DNA of 64,000 nucleotides, from positions 24,874 to 88,873 of the forward strand of contig JAUSBJ010000039.1 in assembly GCA_030652035.1 (NCBI GenBank), read 5' to 3'. Below are positions 20,014 to 29,316 of the stretch, one piece after another. Under the pieces are notes generated by a model, which saw nothing but the letters and a program-made list of their open reading frames with translations, searched no databases and was not told where the DNA came from. Within the stretch, counting starts at the first letter, position 1. Each line of letters begins with the position of its first letter. The position numbers were made by a program, and so were the translations under genes. Origin of the DNA: Sulfurimicrobium sp. Lineage in GTDB: Bacteria > Pseudomonadota > Gammaproteobacteria > Burkholderiales > Sulfuricellaceae.

Positions 20014-20829
20014 CTACTTCGGATCTGATTCCTGTTCAACAATGCCGATCAGAAACATGACTTCACGGAAAGCGTCTTCGCTAAAACCGGAACGTTCTCC
20101 ACTCCGGTTGTCCTTCATCAGGGATTGCAGATAACTCAAACTGGAGGACGTGCCCCAGCAATCTGAAATCCTGGCCAGCAAATGCGGAAAGTGCTCCAGT
20201 CCATGTCGTCCTTCTGCCTCTATCGAACAGGCTTCCCAGGTGGGCAGGGCCACGTTGAATCGCACCCGGATATCGTTCGCCAGCTTCTCGAAATTGAAGC
20301 GGTCTTCCCGCGCATGGTAGATATCCAGCAGCTTGAACCAGGTTCTGGGATCGTTATCACCTTCTGTCCTGATGCGGGCCAGGAGCATGCTGATCGCCAC
20401 CTCATGGCGTCCCAGCAGGAGAAACAGATCGACCTGCTCCACGACACTGGACAACTCCTCCACCGTCACAGTAGTCGTTTCGTCCAGCGGCGTCAGATAG
20501 TCCGAAAAATTTTCGTTTATTTCTTGAGCCTTGGCATCCTTGTCGCTTCCGCCCGATTCGGAATCATCCGCAGGCTTCACGGATACGGGCCTGGGGGCGG
20601 CAATTGAGGGGGCATCAACACGTCGGCCCGAACGCCGCCCCAGCCAGAATGAAACCACTCCCCAGCCAAGCGCACCGATCAGCATCCAGATCAGGCTATT
20701 CCAATCGAAATACAAGCCGGATCGATCATCCGCATACGCCAGGACAAGGGAACTGGTCAGCGCAAAATACACCAGCACGCGCGCAGAAAGAGTAGAGGGT
20801 GCAACAAATAAGGGCAACAGCATTTTCAT
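20014..20829 (-). CDS. FimV-like TPR membrane protein, copy 1
   Basis: This 271-residue protein has an N-terminal hydrophobic segment or signal anchor, a second helix at about residues 45-65 followed by WLGRRSGRR, a low-complexity linker, and a helical C-terminal region from about 125. The C-terminal part (FLLLGRHEVAIS, KLLDIYHAREDRFNFEKLA) resembles the TPR-like repeats of FimV/HubP proteins that support type IV pilus assembly and polar localisation. It is a paralogue of the next gene, sharing the ALPTWE and HGLEHFPHLLARI-type segments. The pilB- and pilU-like neighbours support a pilus role, which is inferred. Confidence 0.6.
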   Translation of the reverse strand: MKMLLPLFVAPSTLSARVLVYFALTSSLVLAYADDRSGLYFDWNSLIWMLIGALGWGVVSFWLGRRSGRRVDAPSIAAPRPVSVKPADDSESGGSDKDAKAQEINENFSDYLTPLDETTTVTVEELSSVVEQVDLFLLLGRHEVAISMLLARIRTEGDNDPRTWFKLLDIYHAREDRFNFEKLANDIRVRFNVALPTWEACSIEAEGRHGLEHFPHLLARISDCWGTSSSLSYLQSLMKDNRSGERSGFSEDAFREVMFLIGIVEQESDPK

Positions 20830-20859
20830 ATCGCCATTTTAACCCACTTACTGAAATTC

Positions 20860-21693
20860 TCAGTCTTTCTGCTCCATCAGGTTGATCAGGAACAACAACT
20901 CCCGGAATGCTTCCATGTTAAAGCCGCCGCGGCCGCCATCGCGGTTGTCCTGCACCAGGCTGCGCAGATAGCCGGCACATTGGGGGGTGCGCCATTGCTT
21001 AGTGATTTTTGCGAAAAGATGTGGGAAATGCTCCAGGCTTGCCATCCCATTGCTGCGTGCATTCGCCATTTCCCAAGTAGGCAGGGCAATATTGAAACGC
21101 CCCCTGATCTCAAGGGCGAGTTTCTCGAACTCAAGCCGCAGCCCCTGAACATGCAAAATATCCAGCAAGCTCATCCAGGCATGAGCCGGCGCATCGCCGC
21201 TGGACTCAATATAGTGGCGCAAGACACCGATTGCCAGATCCATGCGCCCGAGCAGAAGAAATACCTCAGCTTCTTCCTCAACGCTGTTCAGTGCTTCAAC
21301 TTCAATTGAAACAGGATCGGAGAACAGCGGCTGCACGGCCTGACTCGCTTTGGCTGGCGTTTGCGGCTTATTATCAGAACTCGGCTTGGGTGTGATTTGA
21401 CGCAAAGCACCCGCAAGCGACGCACCCGTCCGACGTCGGCCAAGCCAGAAAAAAAACCCGCCGATGCATGCCAGCACCATCAACCATCCGAGCACCTGAT
21501 TTGAGTCCCACTCCAATTGAGCTTCAGCCTGAGTCTCAACTCGAAATTGGCCAGCCGTATTGGCTTGCAGGCTGGCAGCCGGAGCCTCAGCATAGCCCTC
21601 CTTGCCGGCCATGGTAATGGCGGATTCCGCCCAGGCGGGCAGGCTGAGCAGCAATGCCAGTAGCAAACCCATTTTTGAAATCATGGCGTGCAT
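20860..21693 (-). CDS. FimV-like TPR membrane protein, copy 2
   Basis: This protein of about 277 residues has a clear Sec signal peptide (MGLLLALLLSLPAWAES) and a single transmembrane helix near 65-85 ending WLGRRR. A linker and a C-terminal TPR-like region follow, with VFLLLGRMDLAIGVL and LLDILHVQGLRLEFEKLALEIR. It is homologous to its downstream neighbour, shared over the transmembrane, FimV-like and ALPTWE segments. The start is taken at the ATG at 21693; ATG at 21684 is also possible. Longer forms lack a sensible leader. Probable inner-membrane protein with periplasmic N-terminus and cytoplasmic TPR part. Confidence 0.6.
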   Translation of the reverse strand: MHAMISKMGLLLALLLSLPAWAESAITMAGKEGYAEAPAASLQANTAGQFRVETQAEAQLEWDSNQVLGWLMVLACIGGFFFWLGRRRTGASLAGALRQITPKPSSDNKPQTPAKASQAVQPLFSDPVSIEVEALNSVEEEAEVFLLLGRMDLAIGVLRHYIESSGDAPAHAWMSLLDILHVQGLRLEFEKLALEIRGRFNIALPTWEMANARSNGMASLEHFPHLFAKITKQWRTPQCAGYLRSLVQDNRDGGRGGFNMEAFRELLFLINLMEQKD

Positions 21694-21807
21694 GACCGGA
21701 ACAGTGCGCGTGACATTGACATAAGGGATTGTATCGGGCGGGCTACGGCACGTGAATAGGGGATTCCCCGATTCTGAAATGCGGCACAAGCTGATTTGTG
21801 CGCGGCG

Positions 21808-23577
21808 TTACAACACTTCCAGACAGACCCGATAGACTTCCGCCAGCGAGGTATCTTTACGGCGCGCCCATTCAATGGCGTTGGCGGTCAGGGTAACCAT
21901 CCCTTCCTGTATCGCCAGTTTGCGCAATTCATTTCCGGCAATGCCGGGTACGATATGGCGGCGGGTATTCTCGTTGAGCGCCAGTAATTCGTAAGCAGCC
22001 AAACGGCCAAGATAGCCGGTGCGATTGCAGCGCTCGCAACCCCGCCCACGGTAAAAAACCTCATCCCCGGCTACGCCCAGACTACTGCGAACAAAAGAAT
22101 CGACCTCTTCTTCAACCGTGCAGTGAGGGCAATTGCGGCGCACCAGGCGCTGCGCAATGACACCAATGACGGCGGACTTGAGCAGGTAAGGCTCGACACC
22201 CATTTCAATCAGGCGGGTAATGGCACCGGGCGCATCGTTGGTGTGCAGGGTGGAAAGCACCAGATGCCCGGTCAACGCACTTTCAACCGCGATCTTGGCC
22301 GTTTCCTCATCGCGAATCTCGCCGATCATGATCACATCCGGGTCGTGACGCAGAATATGACGCAGCGCCTGGGGAAAACCGAAATGGATTTGCGGCAGGA
22401 TATGAATCTGACGCATGCCTTCAAATTCGTATTCCACCGGGTCTTCGACCGTGACGATATTGAGGCTGTGCTTTGCCAACTCGCGCATGGCGGCATACAG
22501 GGTGGTGGTTTTTCCAGAACCGGTCGGCCCGGTGACCAGGATAATGCCGAAGCTCTTGTTGATCAGGTGAGTGAAGAGCGTTTTATCCCGTTCGCTGAAG
22601 CCGATATCCTTGATGGAACGCAGCCCCTCCCCCTTGTTGAGGAGGCGGATCACGACACTCTCGCCAAACTGGCAGGGAATGGTGGAAATGCGCATGTCCA
22701 CGATATTCTTGCCATCCTGCATGCGCGAGCTGCCGTCCTGCGGCAGGCGATGCTCGGCAATATTCAGCCGGCTGATGATCTTGATCCGGCTCACGATCGC
22801 CGGCAGCAGGCCTTTCTGGATCTCGCGCTTGAAGATCAGGGTGCCGTCGATGCGGTAAAGCAGGTCCACTTTCTTGCTGCCGGGCCGGATATGGATATCC
22901 GAGGCACGCTGGTGAATGGCTGCCAGAATGATGTTGTCCACCAGTTTGACCACCGGCGTCTCGTTGGCGAGACGCTCCGCTTCCTTCCAGACTTCCTGAT
23001 CATCTTCGTAATAAAAATCGGAAAGTTCAAGGCGATCCAGCTCCCGTTCCTGTTCCTGCAGATCGTAATACTTGTTGATCGCATTCCGGATTTCCTCGCG
23101 CGACGCAAAGACAGGTTCGATGGCACGCTGGGTGATGAAACTGGCGGCATGGATGGCGTCGGTATCGAGCAGGTTTTCCATCGCCATCACCAGCCGCTCG
23201 CCATGAAACATCAGGGGAATGACATAGTGGTCTCGCACCAGGTCGGGCGTGACCATGGCGAGCGCCTTGTGGTCGAAATCGAAGCCGCTGAGAGAAACGA
23301 TGGGTGCGCCCAGCGAACGCGCCACGGCCAGAAAGATCTGGGGCGAGCTGGCCGCTCCCCTCTCGGCGAGAATAGCGCCCAGTTTCCTGTCTGGGTGCCT
23401 GCCCTGGTAGTCGAGCGCTTCATCCAGTTGAGCCTGGGTGATGATTCTCTCCTGCACCAGCAGGCTGCCCAGGGAAGAGTGGCGGAACGGCTGCCGCCCC
23501 TCCAGCATGGACGACAGTTCGCTGGAGTTCAGGACAATCGGATGGCGTCGGCTTTCAATGCTTTCCGCTTCTTGCAT
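21808..23577 (-). CDS. PilB/GspE-type secretion ATPase with MshEN-like N-terminus
   Basis: This 589-residue hexameric ATPase powers type IV pilus extension or type II secretion. Its N-terminal about 160 residues look like an MshEN domain with two leucine-glycine repeats (SLGSLLVQERIITQAQL, KLGAILAERG), a fold known to bind cyclic di-GMP. The C-terminal core has Walker A GPTGSGKTTT, Asp box, Walker B-like MIGEIRDEETA and the zinc tetracysteine CPHC...CERC. ATG at 23577 is preferred over an upstream TTG. It lies between pilU and the FimV-like genes. PilB, MshE and GspE cannot be separated from this sequence alone. Confidence 0.85.
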   Translation of the reverse strand: MQEAESIESRRHPIVLNSSELSSMLEGRQPFRHSSLGSLLVQERIITQAQLDEALDYQGRHPDRKLGAILAERGAASSPQIFLAVARSLGAPIVSLSGFDFDHKALAMVTPDLVRDHYVIPLMFHGERLVMAMENLLDTDAIHAASFITQRAIEPVFASREEIRNAINKYYDLQEQERELDRLELSDFYYEDDQEVWKEAERLANETPVVKLVDNIILAAIHQRASDIHIRPGSKKVDLLYRIDGTLIFKREIQKGLLPAIVSRIKIISRLNIAEHRLPQDGSSRMQDGKNIVDMRISTIPCQFGESVVIRLLNKGEGLRSIKDIGFSERDKTLFTHLINKSFGIILVTGPTGSGKTTTLYAAMRELAKHSLNIVTVEDPVEYEFEGMRQIHILPQIHFGFPQALRHILRHDPDVIMIGEIRDEETAKIAVESALTGHLVLSTLHTNDAPGAITRLIEMGVEPYLLKSAVIGVIAQRLVRRNCPHCTVEEEVDSFVRSSLGVAGDEVFYRGRGCERCNRTGYLGRLAAYELLALNENTRRHIVPGIAGNELRKLAIQEGMVTLTANAIEWARRKDTSLAEVYRVCLEVL

Positions 23578-23606
23578 GAACAATTCCGCCCTAGAAAGAA
23601 ACTGTC

Positions 23607-24815
23607 TTAGCGCTTAGGAAAACCGGGAGATGACGAGCCGAGCTGATCCAGGAATTCCGGGTTGATGGTGAAGCCCTCCAGGCTTTCCCCCACGCTTTCC
23701 TGATGCGTATGGAGATCGACCTGGGTATTGCCGCGCGCCCCGCCTTTGCCCTGCTCCTGTGAGACGTTGCTGATCAGCCATTCCATATCGGTGCGGGAAT
23801 CGGCGTTGACGAGCGCCTCCTCGCGGGTAATCCTGCCGCTGGCGTAAAGCTCCAGCAAGGAACGCTCGAAAGTTCTGGAGCCCGCGTTCAAGCTCTGCTC
23901 GATGGCATCCTTGAGCTTGTCCACCTCGCCTTTCTGGATCAGCTCTGAAACATAGAAGGTGTTGAGCAGGATCTCCACCGCGGCGACTCGCCTGCCGTCC
24001 TTCCCTTTTACCAGGCGCTGGGAAATGATGCCTTTCAGCGTCATGGAAAGATCAAGCAGCAGCGACTCGCGCTCATCTTCCGGGAAAAAACTCACGATAC
24101 GGTTGATGGCGTGATACGCATTGTTGGCGTGCAGGGTACCCAGGCACAAGTGGCCGGTCTGGGTGATCACCAGAGCCTGCTTCATGGTCGCAGTATCGCG
24201 GATCTCGCCGATCAGCAGCACGTCGGGTGCTTCGCGCAGGGAATTGACCAGGGCGGAAGCATAGGTTTCGGTATCAATTCCGATTTCGCGCTGGTTCACC
24301 AGCGACTTTTTGTGCTTGTGCACGAATTCGATCGGGTCCTCGATGGTGAGGATATGTCCCGTCCTGTTGGTATTGCGGTGATCGATCATGGAAGCGAGCG
24401 TGGTGGATTTGCCCGAACCAGTAGCCCCCACCACCAGGATCAGGCCGCGTTTCTCCAGCACAAGGTCCTTCAGCACGGGCGGCATGCCACTGCTTTCCAG
24501 CGAGGGAATCTTGCTGGTAATGTAGCGCGCCACCATGGCCACGCTGCCGCGCTGGCGAAACACATTGACGCGGAAACGCCCGGCATCTGCCACGGAGAGG
24601 CCGAAATTCAGCTCCGAATGGGCTTCGAAAGTCTCTATCTGCGCTTCTGTCATAAGACCGAAGATCGCCTTCTTGACCATGCCCACGTCCAGCACCTGGG
24701 CGTTGATGGCGCGCAACTCCCCTTCCATCTTGATATACACCGGGGCGCCTGCGGAAATAAACAGGTCGGAGGCCTGCTTCTCGGCCATGAATTTAAAAAC
24801 CGGGGCAAGATCCAC
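23607..24815 (-). CDS. pilU: PilT/PilU-type pilus retraction ATPase
   Basis: This 402-residue ATPase of the PilT family has Walker A GATGSGKST near residue 133, the Asp and His boxes (TIEDPIEF, TGHLCLGTLHANNA) and IGEIRDTATM. The overall length and the C-terminal extension beyond 345 fit PilU better than the roughly 345-residue PilT. PilU helps retraction of type IV pili. GTG at 24815 has AGGTGA upstream. It is seven bases after the conserved protein gene and precedes a PilB-like ATPase. Confidence 0.85.
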   Translation of the reverse strand: MDLAPVFKFMAEKQASDLFISAGAPVYIKMEGELRAINAQVLDVGMVKKAIFGLMTEAQIETFEAHSELNFGLSVADAGRFRVNVFRQRGSVAMVARYITSKIPSLESSGMPPVLKDLVLEKRGLILVVGATGSGKSTTLASMIDHRNTNRTGHILTIEDPIEFVHKHKKSLVNQREIGIDTETYASALVNSLREAPDVLLIGEIRDTATMKQALVITQTGHLCLGTLHANNAYHAINRIVSFFPEDERESLLLDLSMTLKGIISQRLVKGKDGRRVAAVEILLNTFYVSELIQKGEVDKLKDAIEQSLNAGSRTFERSLLELYASGRITREEALVNADSRTDMEWLISNVSQEQGKGGARGNTQVDLHTHQESVGESLEGFTINPEFLDQLGSSSPGFPKR

Positions 24816-24822
24816 GTTTCAC

Positions 24823-25656
24823 CTATTCCTTGGACAGCAGGGATTTAAGAGAGCCGAAGAAGCCTTTCTTGCGCTCCTTGGGCGAAGAGCCATCGGCTTC
24901 CGCATCCAGCTTGGCGGCATGCTCGGGATCGAGCTTGGCATAGCTCGGTTCGACATTCACACGGCGTGCTGCCACCTTCTGCCTGAGCGCCTGCTGGTGG
25001 CGGCCCAGATCCATGAAAGTACTTGGCTTGCCAATCAGGTACTTGGCAAATTCGTCCAGCATATTCTCGTCGACTTCATCGGCTTCATATGTAAATTCAT
25101 TGACCGTCAGGCCATTGAAGTTCTTCATCGAAAGAAAAATCCTGGCCTGCTCGAAATCAGCGGCAAATTTGATATGCACCGGGATTTCATTCACCACCTT
25201 GAAGCTTGCACGGTCCAGCAGGCCCTTTTCGTTCTTGAACTCGGTGCACTGGAACTTGAGATTGGCCTGCCACAAATATTGCCGCTGCATTTCTATCATG
25301 GAAGGCATGTTTTTTTCGATGACAATTTCCTGATCCGTCTTGCAGGCAAAGCGCAGATAGATGATCTTGATGAATTCCTTCTGATTGATGGTGATGCGAT
25401 CGGTATTCACCACGTACTTTTCGGGACGGAAATCATCAATCGTGCCAAATCCGTCGATATAGTAGGTCTTGGCGGTTGACTGGGGGAGCATGTTGAGATT
25501 ATTGACCAGCTCCTGCAAATAAAGCAGGATCATTTTAAGCTTGGACTGAACCAGCAAAAAGCTTTGCGTCACTTCCAGCACGCGCGCCTGCGTCAGGTTC
25601 TGCTCCTGTTCCTTGAGCGCCTGAGCTTCCTTTTTCAATTCATCCAGAAATGCCAT
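24823..25656 (-). CDS. Conserved hypothetical protein upstream of pilU
   Basis: This cytoplasmic protein of 277 residues has no signal peptide or transmembrane helix. An N-terminal helical segment rich in K, E and Q (about 1-60) precedes a mixed central region and a basic C-terminus ending FFGSLKSLLSKE. I do not recognise a domain. It lies seven bases upstream of pilU on the same strand, so a role with pilus ATPases is possible but only inferred. The ATG at 25656 (MAFLDELKK) is chosen over one two codons upstream. Confidence 0.55.
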   Translation of the reverse strand: MAFLDELKKEAQALKEQEQNLTQARVLEVTQSFLLVQSKLKMILLYLQELVNNLNMLPQSTAKTYYIDGFGTIDDFRPEKYVVNTDRITINQKEFIKIIYLRFACKTDQEIVIEKNMPSMIEMQRQYLWQANLKFQCTEFKNEKGLLDRASFKVVNEIPVHIKFAADFEQARIFLSMKNFNGLTVNEFTYEADEVDENMLDEFAKYLIGKPSTFMDLGRHQQALRQKVAARRVNVEPSYAKLDPEHAAKLDAEADGSSPKERKKGFFGSLKSLLSKE

Positions 25657-25734
25657 ATGCAACCCGCCCTGAGCTATGCGAAAACCGCTTCATTGTATGC
25701 CAAAAAACGGGAAGGGTTAACAGACGTTCTAAAG

Positions 25735-25740
25735 TATAAT
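25735..25740 (+). promoter_or_regulatory. Possible -10 element for the Atm1-type gene
   Basis: A perfect TATAAT sits about 22 bases before the ATG at 25763, but no good -35 hexamer lies at the normal distance. If used, the leader would be very short and lack a ribosome binding site, which would favour the second ATG at 25772. Confidence 0.35.
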
Positions 25741-25762
25741 CCTTCGCTAATATTCCCTTTTC

Positions 25763-27574
25763 ATGAACCTGATGCGTCCCACCCCTAACGCCACGATTCC
25801 CGCAAAAAATCGCAACGACTGGAAGACCATCCGCACCCTCCTGCCCTATCTTTGGGAATTCAAGGGCCGGGTCGTTATTGCGATTTTGTTGCTACTGGCT
25901 GCCAAGGTCGCCAGCGTGGCCGTGCCGCTGGTGCTCAAGGATATTGTCGACGCCCTCGACCAGCCGCGCGCCATGCTGGCCCTGCCGGTGTTCCTGCTGG
26001 TGGCTTATGGCGCGCTGCGCTTCATGTCCACGCTGTTTGGCGAACTGCGCGATGCGGTGTTCGCCAAGGCGGCCCAGCGCTCTGTCCGGCGCGTGGCGCT
26101 CAAGGTTTTTCGCCATTTGCATGAACTGGCGTTGCGCTTTCACCTGGAGCGGCAGACTGGCGGCATTTCGCGCGACATCGAGCGTGGCACGCGCGGCATC
26201 GGTTTCCTGCTCAACTTCATGCTCTTCAACATTCTGCCCACCATTGTCGAAATCGGCCTGATCGCCGCTATCCTGCTGGCCAAATACGACATCTGGTTTT
26301 TCATCATCACCTTCACCACCCTGGTGGTTTACATCGCCTTCACCCTGATCATTACCGAATGGCGCATGGTGTTCCGCCGCACCATGAACGACATGGATTC
26401 CAAGGCCAACACCCGCGCCATCGACAGCCTGCTGAACTACGAAACCGTGAAATATTTCAGCAACGAGGAATACGAGACCCGGCGCTACGACGAGAGCCTG
26501 CAGGTGTGGGAACAAGCCGCCATCCGCAACACCACCTCGCTCGCCACCCTCAATGCCGGGCAAAGCCTCATCATCGCCATCGGCGTCACGGCGCTGATGC
26601 TGCTGGCCGGGCAGGGCGTGGTGGATGGCACCATGACGCTGGGCGATCTGGTGCTGGTCAACGCCTACATGATCCAGATCTACATCCCGCTGCACTTTCT
26701 CGGCTTTGTCTACCGCGAGATCAAGCACTCACTTGCCGACATGGAGAAGATGTTCGCTCTGGTGGAACAGCATGCCGAGGTTCAGGATCAGTCCGGCGCA
26801 CCGGATCTGGAGCTGGAACAGGGCGCCATCCGTTTCGAGGAGGTCCATTTCCACTACGATGAAAAACGCCAGATCCTGCACGGCCTCAGCTTCGACGTGC
26901 CCGCAGGACAGACCGTGGCCGTGGTCGGCGCTTCCGGCGCGGGCAAATCCACCCTGTCCCGGCTGCTGTTCCGCTTCTACGACGTGACCGCCGGGCGCAT
27001 CCTGATCGACGGCCAGGATATCCGCGCCGTGACGCAGAAATCCCTGCGCCAGGCCATCGGCATCGTGCCGCAGGATACCGTGCTGTTCAACGACAGCATT
27101 TACTACAACATCGCCTATGGCCGCCCGGACGCGACGCGCGAGGAAATCATCCAGGCCGCGCGCCACGCGCACATCCACGAATTCATCGAATCCCTGCCGG
27201 AGCAATACGATTCCCTGGTGGGTGAGCGCGGCCTGAAGCTCTCCGGCGGCGAAAAGCAGCGCGTCGCCATCGCCCGCGCCATCCTGAAAAATCCGCGCAT
27301 CCTGATCTTCGACGAAGCCACCTCCGCCCTGGATTCAAAATCCGAGAAAGCTATCCAGGCCGAGCTGAAGCAGATCGCCCGGAACCGCACCACGCTGGTG
27401 ATCGCCCACCGCCTGTCCACCATCGTCGATGCCAACCAGATCCTGGTCATGGACCATGGCCGCATCGTCGAGCGCGGCACCCACCACGAACTTCTGGCGC
27501 TGAACAGCGCCTACGCCCACATGTGGGCGCTGCAGCAGCAGGAAGAATCCGAATCATCCCCCAACGCCATTTAA
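25763..27574 (+). CDS. Atm1-type ABC half-exporter
   Basis: This 603-residue half-transporter has six transmembrane helices in the first about 330 residues and a C-terminal nucleotide-binding domain: Walker A GASGAGKST near 393, signature LSGGEKQR near 495, Walker B ILIFDEATSALD and the H-loop IAHRLST. Transmembrane segments such as NDMDSKANTRAIDSLLNYETVKYFSNE are typical of the ABCB7/Atm1 family, which exports glutathione-linked metal or persulfide compounds across the inner membrane. A thioredoxin gene follows 13 bases downstream, consistent with thiol chemistry. MsbA-like lipid export is less likely. Confidence 0.85.
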   Translation: MNLMRPTPNATIPAKNRNDWKTIRTLLPYLWEFKGRVVIAILLLLAAKVASVAVPLVLKDIVDALDQPRAMLALPVFLLVAYGALRFMSTLFGELRDAVFAKAAQRSVRRVALKVFRHLHELALRFHLERQTGGISRDIERGTRGIGFLLNFMLFNILPTIVEIGLIAAILLAKYDIWFFIITFTTLVVYIAFTLIITEWRMVFRRTMNDMDSKANTRAIDSLLNYETVKYFSNEEYETRRYDESLQVWEQAAIRNTTSLATLNAGQSLIIAIGVTALMLLAGQGVVDGTMTLGDLVLVNAYMIQIYIPLHFLGFVYREIKHSLADMEKMFALVEQHAEVQDQSGAPDLELEQGAIRFEEVHFHYDEKRQILHGLSFDVPAGQTVAVVGASGAGKSTLSRLLFRFYDVTAGRILIDGQDIRAVTQKSLRQAIGIVPQDTVLFNDSIYYNIAYGRPDATREEIIQAARHAHIHEFIESLPEQYDSLVGERGLKLSGGEKQRVAIARAILKNPRILIFDEATSALDSKSEKAIQAELKQIARNRTTLVIAHRLSTIVDANQILVMDHGRIVERGTHHELLALNSAYAHMWALQQQEESESSPNAI

Positions 27575-27587
27575 TCAAGGAGACCCC

Positions 27588-27962
27588 ATGGCTACCGTAG
27601 ACCTCAACAAAGACAATTTTTCCGAAATCATCACCGGCAACGACCTGATCGTGGTGGATTTCTGGGCGCCGTGGTGCGGCCCGTGCAAGTCTTTTGCCCC
27701 GACTTATGAAGCCGTATCGGAAAAAATCCCCGGCGTGGTGTTCGCCAAGGTCAATACAGAAGAGGAACAGGAACTGGCGCATCATTTCCAGATCCGCTCC
27801 ATTCCCACTCTGATGATTTTCCGCGAACAGGTCATCATCTTCTCCGAACCCGGCGCCATGCCCGGCCCGGCACTGGAAGGCGTGCTGCAGCAGGCGCAGG
27901 CGCTGGACATGGCCGAAGTACACAAGCAGATCGCCGAAGAAGAAGCCAAGCAGCAGGGTTAA
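27588..27962 (+). CDS. Thioredoxin
   Basis: This 124-residue cytoplasmic thioredoxin-fold protein has the active site WCGPC near residues 30-34 and the cis-proline segment IRSIPTLMIF near 75. It has a C-terminal helix rich in A, E and Q that extends past the usual 108-residue thioredoxin. AAGGAG lies upstream of the ATG. It is in an operon with the Atm1-type exporter and probably serves as a general or specialised disulfide reductase. Confidence 0.85.
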   Translation: MATVDLNKDNFSEIITGNDLIVVDFWAPWCGPCKSFAPTYEAVSEKIPGVVFAKVNTEEEQELAHHFQIRSIPTLMIFREQVIIFSEPGAMPGPALEGVLQQAQALDMAEVHKQIAEEEAKQQG

Positions 27963-27989
27963 AACTTAGCAAGCCGCCGCAGTTGGCAG

Positions 27990-28406
27990 CTACTCGCTCA
28001 CGGCACCGCGCCCGCGCTTGGTCTCGCCGCGCTGTTTCTTGGCTTCCAGGCGGCGTTTTTTCGATGCCAGCGTGGGGCGGGTGGCAACGCGTGGCTTGGG
28101 TTTTTCGGTGGCGCGGCGGATCAGTTCCACCAGACGGCCAATCGCATCCTCGCGGTTGCGTTCCTGGGTGCGGAAGCGCTTCGCCTCGATCACCAGTTCG
28201 CCTTCGTTCGTCAGACGGCTCCCCGCCAGGCGCATCAGCCGTGCGCGCACCTCCTCGGGCAGATTGGGCGAACGGGCCACGTCGAAGCGCAGTTGTACCG
28301 CCGTCGCCACCTTGTTGACATTCTGCCCGCCAGGGCCGGAGGCGCGGATAAATTGCAGTACAATTTCGCGCTCGTCTATAGTGAGCTGTGGTGTAATTCG
28401 GATCAT
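27990..28406 (-). CDS. arfB: Peptidyl-tRNA hydrolase ArfB
   Basis: ArfB rescues ribosomes stalled at the end of truncated messages by hydrolysing peptidyl-tRNA. This 138-residue protein has the GGQ motif in ASGPGGQNVNK near residue 25, and a basic disordered C-terminal tail (KKRRLEAKKQRGETKRGRG), which in ArfB fills the empty mRNA channel. ATG at 28406 gives the expected N-terminus MIRITPQL; the longer in-frame extension runs into a repeat and is rejected. It converges on the thioredoxin gene. Confidence 0.9.
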   Translation of the reverse strand: MIRITPQLTIDEREIVLQFIRASGPGGQNVNKVATAVQLRFDVARSPNLPEEVRARLMRLAGSRLTNEGELVIEAKRFRTQERNREDAIGRLVELIRRATEKPKPRVATRPTLASKKRRLEAKKQRGETKRGRGAVSE

Positions 28407-28466
28407 GACGGTAAGTTTAGCGTGAAACGGTTTGTGAAGCGTGAAGTCACTCGCTACGCTTTGTTT

Positions 28467-28523
28467 GTGAAGTGTGAAATGTAAAAGCATCCTCCGAGAC
28501 TGCTTTTACATTTCACACTTCAC
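28467..28523. repeat. Perfect 23-bp inverted repeat
   Basis: Arms 28467-28489 and 28501-28523 are exact reverse complements with an 11-base loop. More copies of the GTGAA-rich arm motif occur just outside (about 28420-28460 and 28540-28560), so this looks like a cluster of extragenic repeats between the divergent arfB and ppiA genes. No protein-coding function is seen. Confidence 0.85.
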
Positions 28524-28673
28524 AGCAAGGGCGAAGCCCAGGTGGCTTCACATTTCACTCGTATCATGATTCTGGGCAGCAATTTGCCACACCCGTTCGA
28601 GCCATGGACCTTTTAGCTCAAGCAACAGCAACAGTAAAATCTGATTTTTGACATCATTTTTGGAGAGAAAACC

Positions 28674-29243
28674 ATGAAACTGCTTCGCCTTTTCACCCTG
28701 ATTTTCGGCCTCGCCCTGAGCATCGGCGCACACGCTGCCAACCCGATGGTTGAAATGAAGACCAACCTCGGCAGCTTTACCCTGGAGCTGTACCCGGACA
28801 AAGCCCCCAAAACCGTCGAAAACTTTCTCCGCTATGCGAAGGGCGGCTTTTACAAGGAGACGATCTTCCATCGCGTAATCGACAACTTCATGATCCAGGG
28901 CGGCGGTTATGACAAGAACCTGCGTGAAAAGGACACTTTTCCCGTCATCCAGAACGAAGCCAGCAACGGCCTGAAAAACGATATCTATACCGTCGCCATG
29001 GCGCGCACCATGAACCCCCATTCCGCCTCGGCGCAGTTCTTCATCAACGTCAAGGACAATGCCTTCTTGAACCACACCTCCCCCACCCCGCGCGGCTGGG
29101 GCTATGCCGTATTCGGAAAGGTGGTGAAGGGACAGGAAGTGGTGATGAAGATTTCCAAGGTCGGCACCGGCCCACGTGACCCCATGCCTTCCGACGTGCC
29201 ACTGGAAAACGTGGTGATCGAGGATGTTAAAATCCTGCCATAA
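28674..29243 (+). CDS. ppiA: Periplasmic peptidyl-prolyl cis-trans isomerase (cyclophilin)
   Basis: This 189-residue cyclophilin has a Sec signal peptide (about residues 1-22, [11 protein letters not shown]), so it acts in the periplasm on folding of exported proteins. The core shows [16 protein letters not shown] near 67 and [10 protein letters not shown] near 115, the usual active-site segments of bacterial PpiA/PpiB. GGAGAG lies upstream of the ATG. It stands alone after the repeat-rich region, so it probably has its own promoter. Confidence 0.9.
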   Translation: MKLLRLFTLIFGLALSIGAHAANPMVEMKTNLGSFTLELYPDKAPKTVENFLRYAKGGFYKETIFHRVIDNFMIQGGGYDKNLREKDTFPVIQNEASNGLKNDIYTVAMARTMNPHSASAQFFINVKDNAFLNHTSPTPRGWGYAVFGKVVKGQEVVMKISKVGTGPRDPMPSDVPLENVVIEDVKILP

Positions 29244-29316
29244 CGGGCATGGCAATTGCCGATACCCGAAAATCAAACTCGCCATGAGTCTTTTCACTCA
29301 TCCAACCCCTCCCGGC

